Below, piece by piece: positions 44,479 through 54,513 of a stretch of 55,863 bases of DNA (its first letter is position 1; each line of letters starts with the position of its first letter). The position numbers and the translations under genes are program-made. The stretch comes from Chryseobacterium gleum (GTDB lineage Bacteria; Bacteroidota; Bacteroidia; Flavobacteriales_D; Crocinitomicaceae), in NCBI GenBank assembly GCA_945888595.1, contig CAMDAO010000005.1, positions 1-55,863 of the forward strand. Direction: 5' to 3'. The notes beneath the pieces were generated by a model. That model made no database searches and was not told the DNA's origin. It worked only from the letters and a program-made list of their open reading frames with translations.

Positions 44479-45528
44479 CTATTTCGTATTGGGGTCAGCA
44501 AACCTTCTGTCAAATAGAAATTCTTTATCTGTCAAGGTTAGCAGGAACAAAATAAGATCTGTCTTTTCAGTAAAATCAAGTGGACTTATTTTTTTTACGA
44601 ACGGGTCTGCTGACGAAGTATGTTGTTCAGCTGTTCCATAAAAATTGAGTACGTCTTTTAATTTTCGATAACGTCCGTCATGCATGTACGGATAGGTCAT
44701 TTCAATATTACGCAGAGTCGGAACCTTGTACAAATATTTATCACTTGCTTTTGTGGTAATTTTTTCGCGGCCAATGTCATGCAACGTTGAATCTGGAGTT
44801 AAGCCATTATTTCGAAAACTATTATTAGTGAACAATGGTTCTGTGTGACAGCTAGCACAGCTTGTTCTAAATAGTTCTAAACCATGCTTTTCTTCCGGAG
44901 TAAAAACCGCTTTCCCCTCAATATATTTATCATATTTGGAATTATTCGAAATCATCAACCCCACAAATTGTGTCATCACTTTTAACATTCTTTCCGAATT
45001 TATTAGCGTATCTCCAAATGCATCTTGAAACAAATTTCGATATTTCACCGAATTTTGCAACTTTCCTATAATTCCTCCCATCGTTTCATCCATTTCTAAA
45101 GGATTATTGATTGGCGCAAGCGGCTGCATTTCTAGGCTGGTGACACCGCCATCCCACATAAATGAATTATTCCAAATTAGATTTTGTAAAGAGGGTATAT
45201 TTCGGTTTCCAATTCTCCCGTAAATCCCATGACTCAAGGTGTGATCTATGTGAGCAAAAGCAGCAATTCTTTGATGACAACTTCCACAGCTTACAGAATT
45301 ATCCCGAGACAATAAATTTTCATAAAATAATTCCCTCCCTAATACAAAACCTTCAGGTGTAATTTGATTATTTTTAAACGAATAAAATGGCGCAGGAAAA
45401 TTTTTAGGAATAATCAGTTTTACATCTTTTTTTGAAATCTTGAAATAAGGATTTTCATCATTCATAACACTTAGCAAAATTGAGCACACAATAAACATGC
45501 TAAATAAAAGAATGGATCTCGATTTCAT
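44479..45528 (-). CDS. Diheme cytochrome c peroxidase / MbnH-like enzyme
   Basis: The product has 349 residues. An N-terminal hydrophobic segment (about 5-21) exports it. Two c-type haem sites are visible, CGSCH at 81-85 and CASCH at 224-228, in the arrangement of the CcpA/MauG family; MWDGG near 124 and MHDGRYRKL late in the chain are family motifs. Most such proteins reduce hydrogen peroxide, while MauG and MbnH oxidise a partner protein. The gene starts three bases after the stop of an MbnP-family gene, which favours an MbnH-like partner-modifying role, but classical peroxidase activity cannot be ruled out. Confidence 0.88.
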   Translation of the reverse strand: MKSRSILLFSMFIVCSILLSVMNDENPYFKISKKDVKLIIPKNFPAPFYSFKNNQITPEGFVLGRELFYENLLSRDNSVSCGSCHQRIAAFAHIDHTLSHGIYGRIGNRNIPSLQNLIWNNSFMWDGGVTSLEMQPLAPINNPLEMDETMGGIIGKLQNSVKYRNLFQDAFGDTLINSERMLKVMTQFVGLMISNNSKYDKYIEGKAVFTPEEKHGLELFRTSCASCHTEPLFTNNSFRNNGLTPDSTLHDIGREKITTKASDKYLYKVPTLRNIEMTYPYMHDGRYRKLKDVLNFYGTAEQHTSSADPFVKKISPLDFTEKTDLILFLLTLTDKEFLFDRRFADPNTK

Positions 45529-45531
45529 GTC

Positions 45532-46296
45532 TCAGTATTTAATACCATTAATACCTATAATCGTAAAAATATCTGAATAATTATCCGCGATCATTTTTGC
45601 ATTCAATAAAGTGTTTACAGTTGGTGTTGTTCTGAAATCAATCGTTGATGGCGATTTTAAAATTTCAGAAATATCCGCTTTAATATTTATTTCTGTCATT
45701 CGTTTCTTTTCAATAACGATAGGATTCTCGAATGGTAAAGTAATCGTTCGAATCGAATTATTAGGCATCTTGTAGCCTCCAATATGATACTCTAATGTAT
45801 TTCCAATCGCGGATGACAAGGTAGATTTTCCTTCTACCTTTAAAAAGATATACCCTGTATTCCACGTCCAAAACATCGCGTTGATTGGGTCCAAAGCCCC
45901 TGATTGAGCCCCACTGCAATTATGTAAACTGTCAACTCCCAAAATAAAACGAATGGAAGTATACGTGCCAAAAGGAATTTTTTCCAACACTATTTTTTTT
46001 GTTTCTATCTTATCTTCTGAAATTAAAAAATGATTCGGAATACTATATTCTTTCCCATTATCTTTCAGTAAATAAATTTGGCCAATATAATAATTGAATT
46101 TTGTAACAATGTATGGCTGATTTAACTCATTTATATAAGTGGAGTCATCTAACACCAACAACTTCTCCCCGACAAAATGATTAAAATTTAGAAAGATTCC
46201 TTCTGAAGGGTTTTTGGATTTTTGAGATAAAATAAAGAAAGGAAGAAGAATGTAACCTAAAATTATTCCTGCTTTAAATTCAATTGTTCGCGTCAT
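45532..46296 (-). CDS. MbnP-family periplasmic protein
   Basis: The product has 254 residues with a signal peptide (about 7-25, ending FFILSQ). The body fits the MbnP-like family: FNHFVGEKLLVLDDSTY near 38-54, IRFILGVDSLHN near 115-126, SGAQSGALDPINAMFWTWNTGYIFLKVEG around 128-156 (read in pieces), and a later HIGGY. Trp143 and Trp145 in FWTWNTGY are the only tryptophans. In the methanobactin system MbnP binds copper after MbnH converts a Trp to kynurenine; whether either Trp here is modified is unknown. It is the first gene of a two-gene operon with the diheme enzyme. Confidence 0.83.
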   Translation of the reverse strand: MTRTIEFKAGIILGYILLPFFILSQKSKNPSEGIFLNFNHFVGEKLLVLDDSTYINELNQPYIVTKFNYYIGQIYLLKDNGKEYSIPNHFLISEDKIETKKIVLEKIPFGTYTSIRFILGVDSLHNCSGAQSGALDPINAMFWTWNTGYIFLKVEGKSTLSSAIGNTLEYHIGGYKMPNNSIRTITLPFENPIVIEKKRMTEINIKADISEILKSPSTIDFRTTPTVNTLLNAKMIADNYSDIFTIIGINGIKY

Positions 46297-46503
46297 TATT
46301 AAACTTTATCCTCGTTTATATATCATAAATGTAATAATTATTAAATAGAAATCCTATGTGCTTTTTCTTTCGCACAGCTTCGTTGAATTATTATTCTCCT
46401 GATAATAAACTTTTATTCAATGCTTGATTCTATTATAGAAAAAACGATATAACTTTGAAATGCTTCTATAATTGAAGTGTTCTAGTACTTGCGTCAAAGC
46501 GAA

Positions 46504-47478
46504 TTATTTTGACTCATTCCACCTCGTGTTTTTCCATTCTTTTTGCTGCTCTTTGGTTAAGAACGACCAAACCACAATTCGACTCGTTTTGTTCCCCTGT
46601 CCCATTTGCAAGGTAGCTATTTCGGTGACTTCTGCTTTTTCTAATGCTTCATAAACACTTTCAAGATTTGATTGTTTTGAAATCAAAGTAGAAAAACAAA
46701 AACAGGAATTTTTGAATTGACGACTTTGGCGAATCATGTTTCGAGCAAACCTCTCTTCACCACCTTCACACCAAAGTTCTCCATTTTGTCCGCCAAAATT
46801 CAAGTTTACTTTTCGAACTATTTTTTGATTGAGGTTACTTTGTTTTCGCAGATTTCCCTCCTCCGCTTCAGCTCTTGATGAATGAAAAGGAGGATTGCAA
46901 ATAACAAGATCTATTAGTTCGTCTTCTTTCAGTATTCCTGTAAATATATCTTTTGGATTTGTTTGCAATCGACAATCGATCACGTCTTTCAAAAAAGAAT
47001 TATTTTTAATTATTGTCTCGATGTTTTCGATAGAAGTACTGTCAATTTCTGACCCAATAAACGACCAACCATATTCCTTATTTCCAATTATTGGGTAAAC
47101 ACAATTCGCACCAACACCAATATCCAAACATTTTATTTTACTTCCAGTTGGAATTTTACCATAATTATTTGTACACAATAAATCAGCCATGAGATGAATA
47201 TAATCTGCTCGACCAGGTATCGGAGGACATAAATAATTGGCTGGAATATCCCAATTTTCAATATCGTAATAGTGTTGAAGCAAGGACTTGTTTAGCATTT
47301 TCACCGCCTCCGGATTCGCAAAGTCGATTGTTTCATCGTTGTAAATATTTGCCGCAACAAAAGGTTTTAAGTCAGGAGTGCCCTGAATTAATGACTTAAA
47401 ATCATAGCGTTCTCGGTGCTTGTTTCGCGGATGTAATTTTGCCTTTTCTTTCGGATGAATTTTCTTCTTTTGTGCCAT
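46504..47478 (-). CDS. rlmF: 23S rRNA (adenine-1618-N6)-methyltransferase
   Basis: The product has 324 residues. The start (HPKEKAKLHPRNKHRERYDF) is the conserved RlmF opening, with the segment DFANPEAVKMLNKSLL shared with the E. coli enzyme. The SAM-binding motif CLDIGVGANCVYP lies near 118-130, and the N6-adenine methyltransferase motif NPPFHSS near 196-202. It modifies A1618 of 23S rRNA. It follows miaE on the same strand with 11 bases between, so two RNA-modification genes probably form an operon. Confidence 0.93.
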   Translation of the reverse strand: MAQKKKIHPKEKAKLHPRNKHRERYDFKSLIQGTPDLKPFVAANIYNDETIDFANPEAVKMLNKSLLQHYYDIENWDIPANYLCPPIPGRADYIHLMADLLCTNNYGKIPTGSKIKCLDIGVGANCVYPIIGNKEYGWSFIGSEIDSTSIENIETIIKNNSFLKDVIDCRLQTNPKDIFTGILKEDELIDLVICNPPFHSSRAEAEEGNLRKQSNLNQKIVRKVNLNFGGQNGELWCEGGEERFARNMIRQSRQFKNSCFCFSTLISKQSNLESVYEALEKAEVTEIATLQMGQGNKTSRIVVWSFLTKEQQKEWKNTRWNESK

Positions 47479-47489
47479 TATCTATAATT

Positions 47490-48071
47490 CTAACCGTGAA
47501 CCGTTTCTTGTTTACCATAATTAGCAATAACCTTTGCTTCAAAATCTAACCATTCTTTCCATCTCGCATCCACATCAATTCCAGCGCCATATTTTTTTGC
47601 AAAACCTAAAAATGTTGTATAGTGTCCCGCTTCACTAATCATTAAATCACGGTAAAATTTTGCTAATTCTTTATCGTCAATATTATCCGAAAGAACTTTA
47701 AATCGTTCACAGCTTCTTGCTTCAATCATAGCAGAAAAAAGTAAACGATCCACTAAAGCGATCTCGCGACTAGCCCCTTTTTTCATAAATTTCACTAATT
47801 CATTCACATAGCTATCTTTTCTTTCGCGACCAAAAGTTAGGCCCCTTTCCAAAATTAATGCGTGAACTAATTGAAAATGCTCAATTTCTTCTTTAGAAAT
47901 AGCTAATAATTCAGTAACTAACTCTGGTTTTTCCGAATTATTAATGATAATTGTGATGCAATTTGTAGCTGCTTTTTGCTCACACCACGCATGATCAGTA
48001 AGGATTTCCTCAATGTTTGATTCCACAATGTTTACCCATCTTGGGTCTGTTGCAAGTTTTAGTCCTAACAT
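47490..48071 (-). CDS. miaE: tRNA-(ms2io6A37)-hydroxylase, MiaE
   Basis: The product has 193 residues, a ferritin-like di-iron enzyme. Iron-ligand motifs are visible on four helices: HAWCEQKAA near 28, EEIEHFQLVH near 81-90, IEARSCERF near 111-119 and SEAGHYTTFL near 146-155. It hydroxylates ms2i6A to ms2io6A at position 37 of tRNAs. The sequence agrees with the MiaE family rather than bacterioferritin because of its length and the ARSCERF motif. It probably heads the operon with rlmF. Confidence 0.92.
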   Translation of the reverse strand: MLGLKLATDPRWVNIVESNIEEILTDHAWCEQKAATNCITIIINNSEKPELVTELLAISKEEIEHFQLVHALILERGLTFGRERKDSYVNELVKFMKKGASREIALVDRLLFSAMIEARSCERFKVLSDNIDDKELAKFYRDLMISEAGHYTTFLGFAKKYGAGIDVDARWKEWLDFEAKVIANYGKQETVHG

Positions 48072-48233
48072 AGGTTATTGTTGTTATTTTTTCGACTGGA
48101 AGTAAAAGTTAAATGATCCCTGTATTTCCGCTTTAAAATCTTTCTCTTAATATCTTTTACAAAGATAGCCTTTCGTGTTCTTTAATTAATTGGTTTTCCT
48201 TTTATTATTTTTTAAGAAAAAATAAATTAGAAA

Positions 48234-51200
48234 TTATTTTAACACATTTACATGTCCTACAATTCGATGTTCATTGTATGTTATCGTATCCGTAAATTTT
48301 ATTTTCCAGGTATACGTGCCATCTTGAACTAGCTCACCATCCACACCGAACGTTCCATTCCAACCTTTATCCGCATCATGAGATTCAAAAATAAGTTCAC
48401 CCCATCTATCATAAATCCATAAACTAAAGTTTTGAGAATCATATCCCATTGTAAAAAGAGGTTGAAAAGTCTGATTAATAAGATCGTTGTTTGGTGTAAA
48501 TGTATTCGGAACATAGAAATAGAGAATACTATTTAGACTATCTTCTTTTGGACACTGACCAGTATTGAAAATCGTCATTTGAGCGGATGAACTGCTGCAT
48601 GTATTCGAAATAGTCCATTCAAAAATATTTATTCCCACTGCTAAATTATTAACTCCTGAAGCTGAGTCGGCAATCGTATTAATGGAACCAGCGCCACTAA
48701 TTAATGTCCATTGTCCCGCTGCGAGTGAAGGACTATTTCCGTCTAATATTCCGATGTCTCCACAAACAGTATCTCCACCAGCAGCAGCAATTGGAGGAGG
48801 AGTGTCCATTGTAATTGTAGTGTTATCAAAACTACTACCACAAGGGTTTGTAATAGCCCAGTGAAATACATTTGGGCCAGGACTTAAATTAGTAACGGTT
48901 GAATTTGGATCTAAAGGATTTGTGATAACGCCTGTTCCACCAATTACTGTCCAAATTCCATTTCCATCTATAGCTTCATTAGCAACCAAAGTAGAAAAAT
49001 CGACACAGAGCGCTTGATCTGGTCCGGCACTAGCGACGGTTGGAAAAGGAAAGGTATTGAGTGAAACTTGATCTGCGGTTGTTATGCATGAATTTGAAAC
49101 AGTCCATTGAAAAACATTTAAACCTTCGCTTAATCCATTTACAGTGGAAGTGGGGGAATTAGGAGAAGCGATGACTCCTGAGCCAAGAATTACTGTCCAA
49201 ACTCCTTCTCCAACAATCACTTGTCCTGCTGATAAATTTCCACTATTTCCGCAAATTATTTGGTCTGGACCAGCATTTGCTATTGTTGGAGTAGTTTCTA
49301 CCGTAATTACCATTTGATCCGAAACAACTTCGCAGACAGTCGAAACGACCCATGCGAAAACATTTGATCCCATACTCAAACCTGCTACGGTTGCGGTTGT
49401 ATCAGAAGTTGAAACTATGATGCCTGTTCCACTGATTAATGTCCATTCACCTGACCCGCTTATTGGGTTGTTTCCAATTAATACAGCATTAGGTTGGCAA
49501 ATAGTTACATCACTTCCAGCATTTGAACTAATCGGAAAATTTACACCAATAAGTTGAACCGTATCAGAAGTTGTTCCACAAGAATTTGAAATCGTCCAAA
49601 CAAAAACGTTGGTGTCAATTCCAATATCTGTGATAGCAGAAGTCCCCATATTTATATCTGCAATCACTCCAGTGCCGCTAACTATAGTCCAAATTCCATT
49701 TCCACTCACTGCATTATTCGCGGCAAAAATAGAACTAGAACCACAAACGGTTTGGTCAGGTCCAGCATCGGCAACTGTTGGCATGGTTTCCACAACAATC
49801 GACACTGTATCACTGGTGACAGAGCATGTATTAGAAACAGTCCACACAAATTGATTTAATCCAACTCCCAACGTATTCACAGTGGTATTTGGGTTTGTTG
49901 GGTCTGTTAGAGTCCCTGATCCACTATAAGTAGTCCACGCACCACTGCCGATGGCAACTGCATTTCCCGCTAAAATCGTTGTTGCAGCGCAAAGAGCTTG
50001 ATCAGGTCCAGCGGAAGCAACAGAAGAGGGTGGTTGAATCGTTATACTCATCGTGTCTGTAATGGTGTCACAAGCATTTGTCACAGTCCAGACAAAAACA
50101 TTGAGTCCTATCCCTAGGCCCGAAAGATCAGTCGTCGCAGAATTTGGGGTAGTAATTATTCCCGTTCCACTAAATAATGACCACAGTCCATCACCATTTG
50201 GTGAATCAACGCCTACCATAACCCCTGTTGTGCCACAAAAACTTTGATCTGGACCGGCATCAGCTGCAATTGCAATTGAATGAACAACAAGTGTTTGCAT
50301 TGGATAGGTTACTTCGCAGCCCAAAGAATCAATTAAGGTACTTGTTGGGTTATAAGCTCCAATGGCATAGGTATGTGTAAAAAGTGTGGAGTCAAAAACG
50401 ATCGTTCCATCATCTAAATCCCAAACAATAGAATCTACAAAAGTTAAACTGGTCGCAGAAAATGAATAAATATGTTCACATTGATCTCCAAAAATTTCCC
50501 AATTAATCGTTCCTCCTGGTCCTAAAATTGTTAAATAGTCAACTAAAGAAGTGTCGGCTGTGCACCCAAATTCATCCGTCACAGTCAAATTTAAAGTATA
50601 AGTACCTGGAAATACATAGGTATTATTTGGATTTTGAAAAGCCGAAACTTTACCATCTCCAAAGGACCAATTCCACCCTGTTAGAGAGCCATAAGATGTT
50701 GAAAGATCTGTATACGTTTCAAAAACAGGTGGGCAAGTGTATTCTCCAACAGCATTTGCAGTGGCTCCAGAAGCTACATAATTTAGATTTGCGAGAGGTA
50801 GTGAAACATTCACAATTTTTGTAATACTGTCCACGCATCCGTTCGCATCAGTTGCGATTAAAGTTATTGAATGCGCAACGCTTGTATAAGAACTACTTGG
50901 AGTTTCATCGAAAGAATCTGTTATATCGACATCGTTACTAAAGAAAGAATGATCAACTTCCCACATATATGCTAAACTACCAAATCCTGTAGTTGTGTTA
51001 ACTGCATTGAAAATTTCTAGATCACAGACAGCTGAATCCATTAAAAAATTCACTGTTGGATTTGTAATTAACATAAAAACGGCTGCCGGCTGAGAAACAC
51101 ATCCAAAAACATCTGTTGCAACAATAGTAGTAGCAAAAATTCCTTCTGATGTAAAATCAAAATTTGTAGTAGTGCCTATATTATTTGTAGTTTGCGTGGA

Positions 51201-53465
51201 TGCATCAGGAAATGTCCATAAAAAACTACTTAATGGAACTCCATTTCCTTGAATGGTTGAGGTATTTGTATAAACGACATTAATTGGTAAACATCCTGCA
51301 TCGTCTGAACCAACTAAACTTGCAATTGGAGGGTCTAGAACATGAAAAGCCAGAAATTCTGCAGAATCAGAACAACCTGCAGAATTAGTAGCTATTAATG
51401 AAATGTTATAGTCCCCCGGGGTATTGTAAATATATGATAAGGGGTCTCCTGAAATTACATCTCCATTTCCCATATCATAAATAAAAGTGGCTATAGGATC
51501 TAAAAAAGTAGAAGTACTTGAGATAGTAATAGGCATTGAAGAACAAGTGGTATCATTTGAAAGTAAAAAGCCCGCATCTATGTTAGTAATAACTATGTTT
51601 ATTTCGGTGCTATCAGTGCATCCTGTAGTATAATTATGTACAATTTGTTTAATAACATACGTTCCGTACGTCATGTAATTATGCGCCGTATCTCCATGAT
51701 TAAAATCAAAAACATCTGCACTGCCAAGTAAATCATCCGGGTCTCCAATTATTCCCCAATCCCATATCATATCAACGTTATCAGTTACTGCTCCTGCGAT
51801 AGCAAAATCCTGCACGGTCACATGTATTGGAAATGATTGTGGATTACAATATAAAGTCTGAACAGCAAATTTTGAAATAGGAGCCTGAATATACACTTGA
51901 TCTATTCTTGTCAATGTATCTACACAACCACGAAAATCAACAATTAATTGAATATCAAAAAAGCCGGTATCAATAGGGAAATCATACACTGGATTTTGAA
52001 GAATTGATGTGCCTCCATCTCCGAAATCCCAATTATAAGTTACCTCATCTGCTGTGTGCGGAGTTGAAATAACAGATAAGTCTGTAAAGGTAATGTCATG
52101 TTTGGCGCATTCTATGATTGGAAATAATGAAAAATCTACTAAGTCAATCATTCCCACCTCAATTGCATTTACTATACTTTTTGTTACTGTACAACCATTA
52201 GAGGTGGCTATTGTCAAAGAAACATCATACGTTCCAATTCCATACACATGCCCCGGTGGATTTTGCCCGGTAAAAGTTGTTCCATCTCCAAAATCCCATA
52301 CCCATGAAATAATAGGATCAGCGATAGGATTGGGAGAAAATGATAAATCTGTAAACTGAACCGATAATGGTGCGCACCCATTCATAAGGTCTGAACTAAA
52401 GTCTGCAGTAGGAGGGCCAACCACAATCATATTATTTATTACTGTTGAAGAGGTACAACCACTCGCGTTAATTGACGTTAAACTTACAGTATATGATCCA
52501 TCTATTGCATACGTAATCGCTGGAGGAGTAGCTAAAATAGATGTTTGCCCATTTCCAAAATCCCACGTAAATGTCCCTGCGCCAGAAGTATTGGTAAAAT
52601 TAACTAGCAGAGGAGCACATCCTGCAGTTATATCCGCTGTAAAGGAAGAAACCGTGCTGGGATTTATGATAATATCTTGAGTTGTGTTGTCTATGCATCC
52701 AGATATAGAATTCTGCGCTGTTAATGAAATGGTATATGTTCCGGCTGCAGCATAACTAAAAGAAGGGTTTTGGAGACTCGATATTTGTCCATCTCCCGAG
52801 GCCCAACTCCATGAATTAACTCCCACGGTTGTAGCATCCATAATTAGTATAGTTTCTCCGACACATCCCGCAGCAGGTGTATTTATCCCTGCAGTAAAAT
52901 CTGAAACAATTACCGTTTGCGTTGCTGTATCTGCACAACCAGTAATAGAATTAGTTGTGATTAATTGCATATCATATGAGCCGCTAGAATTGTAGGTAAC
53001 TGCAGAAGGGTTTTGGGCGGTGGACGTCTCTAAATTTCCAAAATCCCAAGCATAGTTTATTCCTGCTCCGGCGGTGGAAAGATTATTAAAGGTTACAGCA
53101 AAAGGGACTGTGCAACCACTTCCTGATGTAGAAAAAGAAGCGATTGGGTTTGCATATATAGTGATATAATTTAATTTTAATTCGAAGTCGGTTCCTCCTG
53201 CCGATATTACAGTAAGTAAAACTTGATAAATTCCAGCAGATGTATAGGTATAAGTGGGGTTTTGCTGAGTGGATTGTCCTCCTTCTCCAAAATCCCAATT
53301 GGTACTAATTATAGCAGAACCACCGTAATTAGATAAATCTGTGAAATTAATTGGATCTCCTGCACAGGCTGTAAGTTGAGCCGCCGAAAACTGAGCAACA
53401 GGCACTTGTGCATTTAGTATGGATGCAAAAAAAACACTGGATAATATACTAATTAAACGACGCAT
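48234..53465 (-). CDS. Giant PKD-repeat surface protein with gliding-motility-type (T9SS type B) C-terminal domain
   Basis: The product has 1743 residues. A signal peptide (about 1-19) ends LNAQ. Residues 25-1080 hold about twelve PKD-like domains, each with a WDFG or similar core (NWDFGEGGQS, WSWASGDGQ, FTWDFGNGQT, WNWSFGDGKVS). Residues 1090-1660 hold seven related units of about 80 residues starting AGPDQ...C and containing GxWTxxSGxGxI and NVFVWTVSN. The C-terminal 90 residues (YVPNTFTPNNDLIN, YDRWGELIFES, GTYTWKIKF) are the gliding-motility-associated domain that directs export by the type IX system. It is probably an adhesin; no motility machinery genes are in this window. Confidence 0.9.
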   Translation of the reverse strand: MRRLISILSSVFFASILNAQVPVAQFSAAQLTACAGDPINFTDLSNYGGSAIISTNWDFGEGGQSTQQNPTYTYTSAGIYQVLLTVISAGGTDFELKLNYITIYANPIASFSTSGSGCTVPFAVTFNNLSTAGAGINYAWDFGNLETSTAQNPSAVTYNSSGSYDMQLITTNSITGCADTATQTVIVSDFTAGINTPAAGCVGETILIMDATTVGVNSWSWASGDGQISSLQNPSFSYAAAGTYTISLTAQNSISGCIDNTTQDIIINPSTVSSFTADITAGCAPLLVNFTNTSGAGTFTWDFGNGQTSILATPPAITYAIDGSYTVSLTSINASGCTSSTVINNMIVVGPPTADFSSDLMNGCAPLSVQFTDLSFSPNPIADPIISWVWDFGDGTTFTGQNPPGHVYGIGTYDVSLTIATSNGCTVTKSIVNAIEVGMIDLVDFSLFPIIECAKHDITFTDLSVISTPHTADEVTYNWDFGDGGTSILQNPVYDFPIDTGFFDIQLIVDFRGCVDTLTRIDQVYIQAPISKFAVQTLYCNPQSFPIHVTVQDFAIAGAVTDNVDMIWDWGIIGDPDDLLGSADVFDFNHGDTAHNYMTYGTYVIKQIVHNYTTGCTDSTEINIVITNIDAGFLLSNDTTCSSMPITISSTSTFLDPIATFIYDMGNGDVISGDPLSYIYNTPGDYNISLIATNSAGCSDSAEFLAFHVLDPPIASLVGSDDAGCLPINVVYTNTSTIQGNGVPLSSFLWTFPDASTQTTNNIGTTTNFDFTSEGIFATTIVATDVFGCVSQPAAVFMLITNPTVNFLMDSAVCDLEIFNAVNTTTGFGSLAYMWEVDHSFFSNDVDITDSFDETPSSSYTSVAHSITLIATDANGCVDSITKIVNVSLPLANLNYVASGATANAVGEYTCPPVFETYTDLSTSYGSLTGWNWSFGDGKVSAFQNPNNTYVFPGTYTLNLTVTDEFGCTADTSLVDYLTILGPGGTINWEIFGDQCEHIYSFSATSLTFVDSIVWDLDDGTIVFDSTLFTHTYAIGAYNPTSTLIDSLGCEVTYPMQTLVVHSIAIAADAGPDQSFCGTTGVMVGVDSPNGDGLWSLFSGTGIITTPNSATTDLSGLGIGLNVFVWTVTNACDTITDTMSITIQPPSSVASAGPDQALCAATTILAGNAVAIGSGAWTTYSGSGTLTDPTNPNTTVNTLGVGLNQFVWTVSNTCSVTSDTVSIVVETMPTVADAGPDQTVCGSSSIFAANNAVSGNGIWTIVSGTGVIADINMGTSAITDIGIDTNVFVWTISNSCGTTSDTVQLIGVNFPISSNAGSDVTICQPNAVLIGNNPISGSGEWTLISGTGIIVSTSDTTATVAGLSMGSNVFAWVVSTVCEVVSDQMVITVETTPTIANAGPDQIICGNSGNLSAGQVIVGEGVWTVILGSGVIASPNSPTSTVNGLSEGLNVFQWTVSNSCITTADQVSLNTFPFPTVASAGPDQALCVDFSTLVANEAIDGNGIWTVIGGTGVITNPLDPNSTVTNLSPGPNVFHWAITNPCGSSFDNTTITMDTPPPIAAAGGDTVCGDIGILDGNSPSLAAGQWTLISGAGSINTIADSASGVNNLAVGINIFEWTISNTCSSSSAQMTIFNTGQCPKEDSLNSILYFYVPNTFTPNNDLINQTFQPLFTMGYDSQNFSLWIYDRWGELIFESHDADKGWNGTFGVDGELVQDGTYTWKIKFTDTITYNEHRIVGHVNVLK

Positions 53466-53622
53466 ACACTCTTTTCTAGTAATTCGCTTTTTTTAGTTAA
53501 AGCACAATGCTAAGTTAACTAAATTAATTAAAAACAGGGGCTTTTAAAATAGACGAATTCTTATTAAGATGGTTGCTACTGTTATAATTTCAATCACAAA
53601 ATCAAAAGGAAGGGAATATACC

Positions 53623-54384
53623 TTAATCTTTCTCAATAGAATATAACAATGGTCGACTTGGAGTTGCATCATTTTCAAATGGAGCAGTTTGGAGTTCTAA
53701 AATATAACTACCATCAGGAATTGCCTTGTCAACAAATATCAATTCTGTTATGGTCTTATCAAATTGTGGGTTAGAAGGAACTTCCCAAAAAGCATGATGA
53801 AACACTAAACTTCCGCCATCTTCCTCGCGATCAACGGATGGAAGATCAATTAATAAATGTTTCACTCCGCATTCATTCAGTATCTCTAAACATGATAGAT
53901 CTAAATAGGCCGGGTTTGTTGAAGAATAATTTAAATGTTTTTTATCTTCAGCATTTGGGAGGGTCCGAATCACTATAGCTTCCAATCTTTTTCCTGCTAA
54001 TTTTGAAACTAATTGTTCTTTAAAAATAACTTTATCACTTCCTTTTCCAAGATTATTATCCACAGAAATGGGTTCTATTGATATTAATTCCGCTTCGAAA
54101 AAATAGGACTTTAAAGACTCATTTACGGAATATACTTCGGGTGTAATATGACCCAAACATTCCGTATGCGTGCCATGACCATGCGGATTAAAAAAAATAT
54201 TTCTAAAATTTACATTACCTCCCTCTTTTACCGAGCCAACAAAACCATTCGCCATTACCGGTTCAATTACAGGAACATCGACATACCAAGCTCTTGGGTT
54301 ATCAGTAGAATTAGTTAAACTACGTGATATATCAAAAGGGTGATTTGTATCAATAAAGCGATGTTTGTCCAAATATAATTTCAT
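53623..54384 (-). CDS. Cyclase-family metal hydrolase (kynurenine formamidase-like)
   Basis: The product has 253 residues. The metal-binding motif is present in variant form as HGHGTHTE (His68, His70, His73, Glu75), where kynurenine formamidases usually have HxGTHxD. Later residues (LIDLPSVDREEDGG near 185-198 and HHAFW near 203) fit the cyclase superfamily. The substrate is uncertain: N-formylkynurenine or another amide or lactone. No tryptophan-breakdown genes are next to it. TAAATTTG at 54389-54396 sits only four bases before the ATG. It diverges from the yceI-family gene across a 12-bp perfect palindrome. Confidence 0.83.
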   Translation of the reverse strand: MKLYLDKHRFIDTNHPFDISRSLTNSTDNPRAWYVDVPVIEPVMANGFVGSVKEGGNVNFRNIFFNPHGHGTHTECLGHITPEVYSVNESLKSYFFEAELISIEPISVDNNLGKGSDKVIFKEQLVSKLAGKRLEAIVIRTLPNAEDKKHLNYSSTNPAYLDLSCLEILNECGVKHLLIDLPSVDREEDGGSLVFHHAFWEVPSNPQFDKTITELIFVDKAIPDGSYILELQTAPFENDATPSRPLLYSIEKD

Positions 54385-54453
54385 ATTCCAAATTTACTTT
54401 GATTTTTATCATTTTTTACCTTTCAACCAAAATAAATTATTAAATATATTTTA

Positions 54454-54465
54454 TTACCATGGTAA
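54454..54465. promoter_or_regulatory. Perfect 12-bp palindrome between divergent genes
   Basis: TTACCATGGTAA is centred at 54459/54460, 49 bases before the yceI-family ATG and 70 bases from the cyclase ATG. Its position suggests an operator for one or both genes, but no regulator is known. Confidence 0.4.
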
Positions 54466-54513
54466 ATATCATTTTTAAGTTTTATCTTTAACCATAATTT
54501 AAAAATAAATAAA

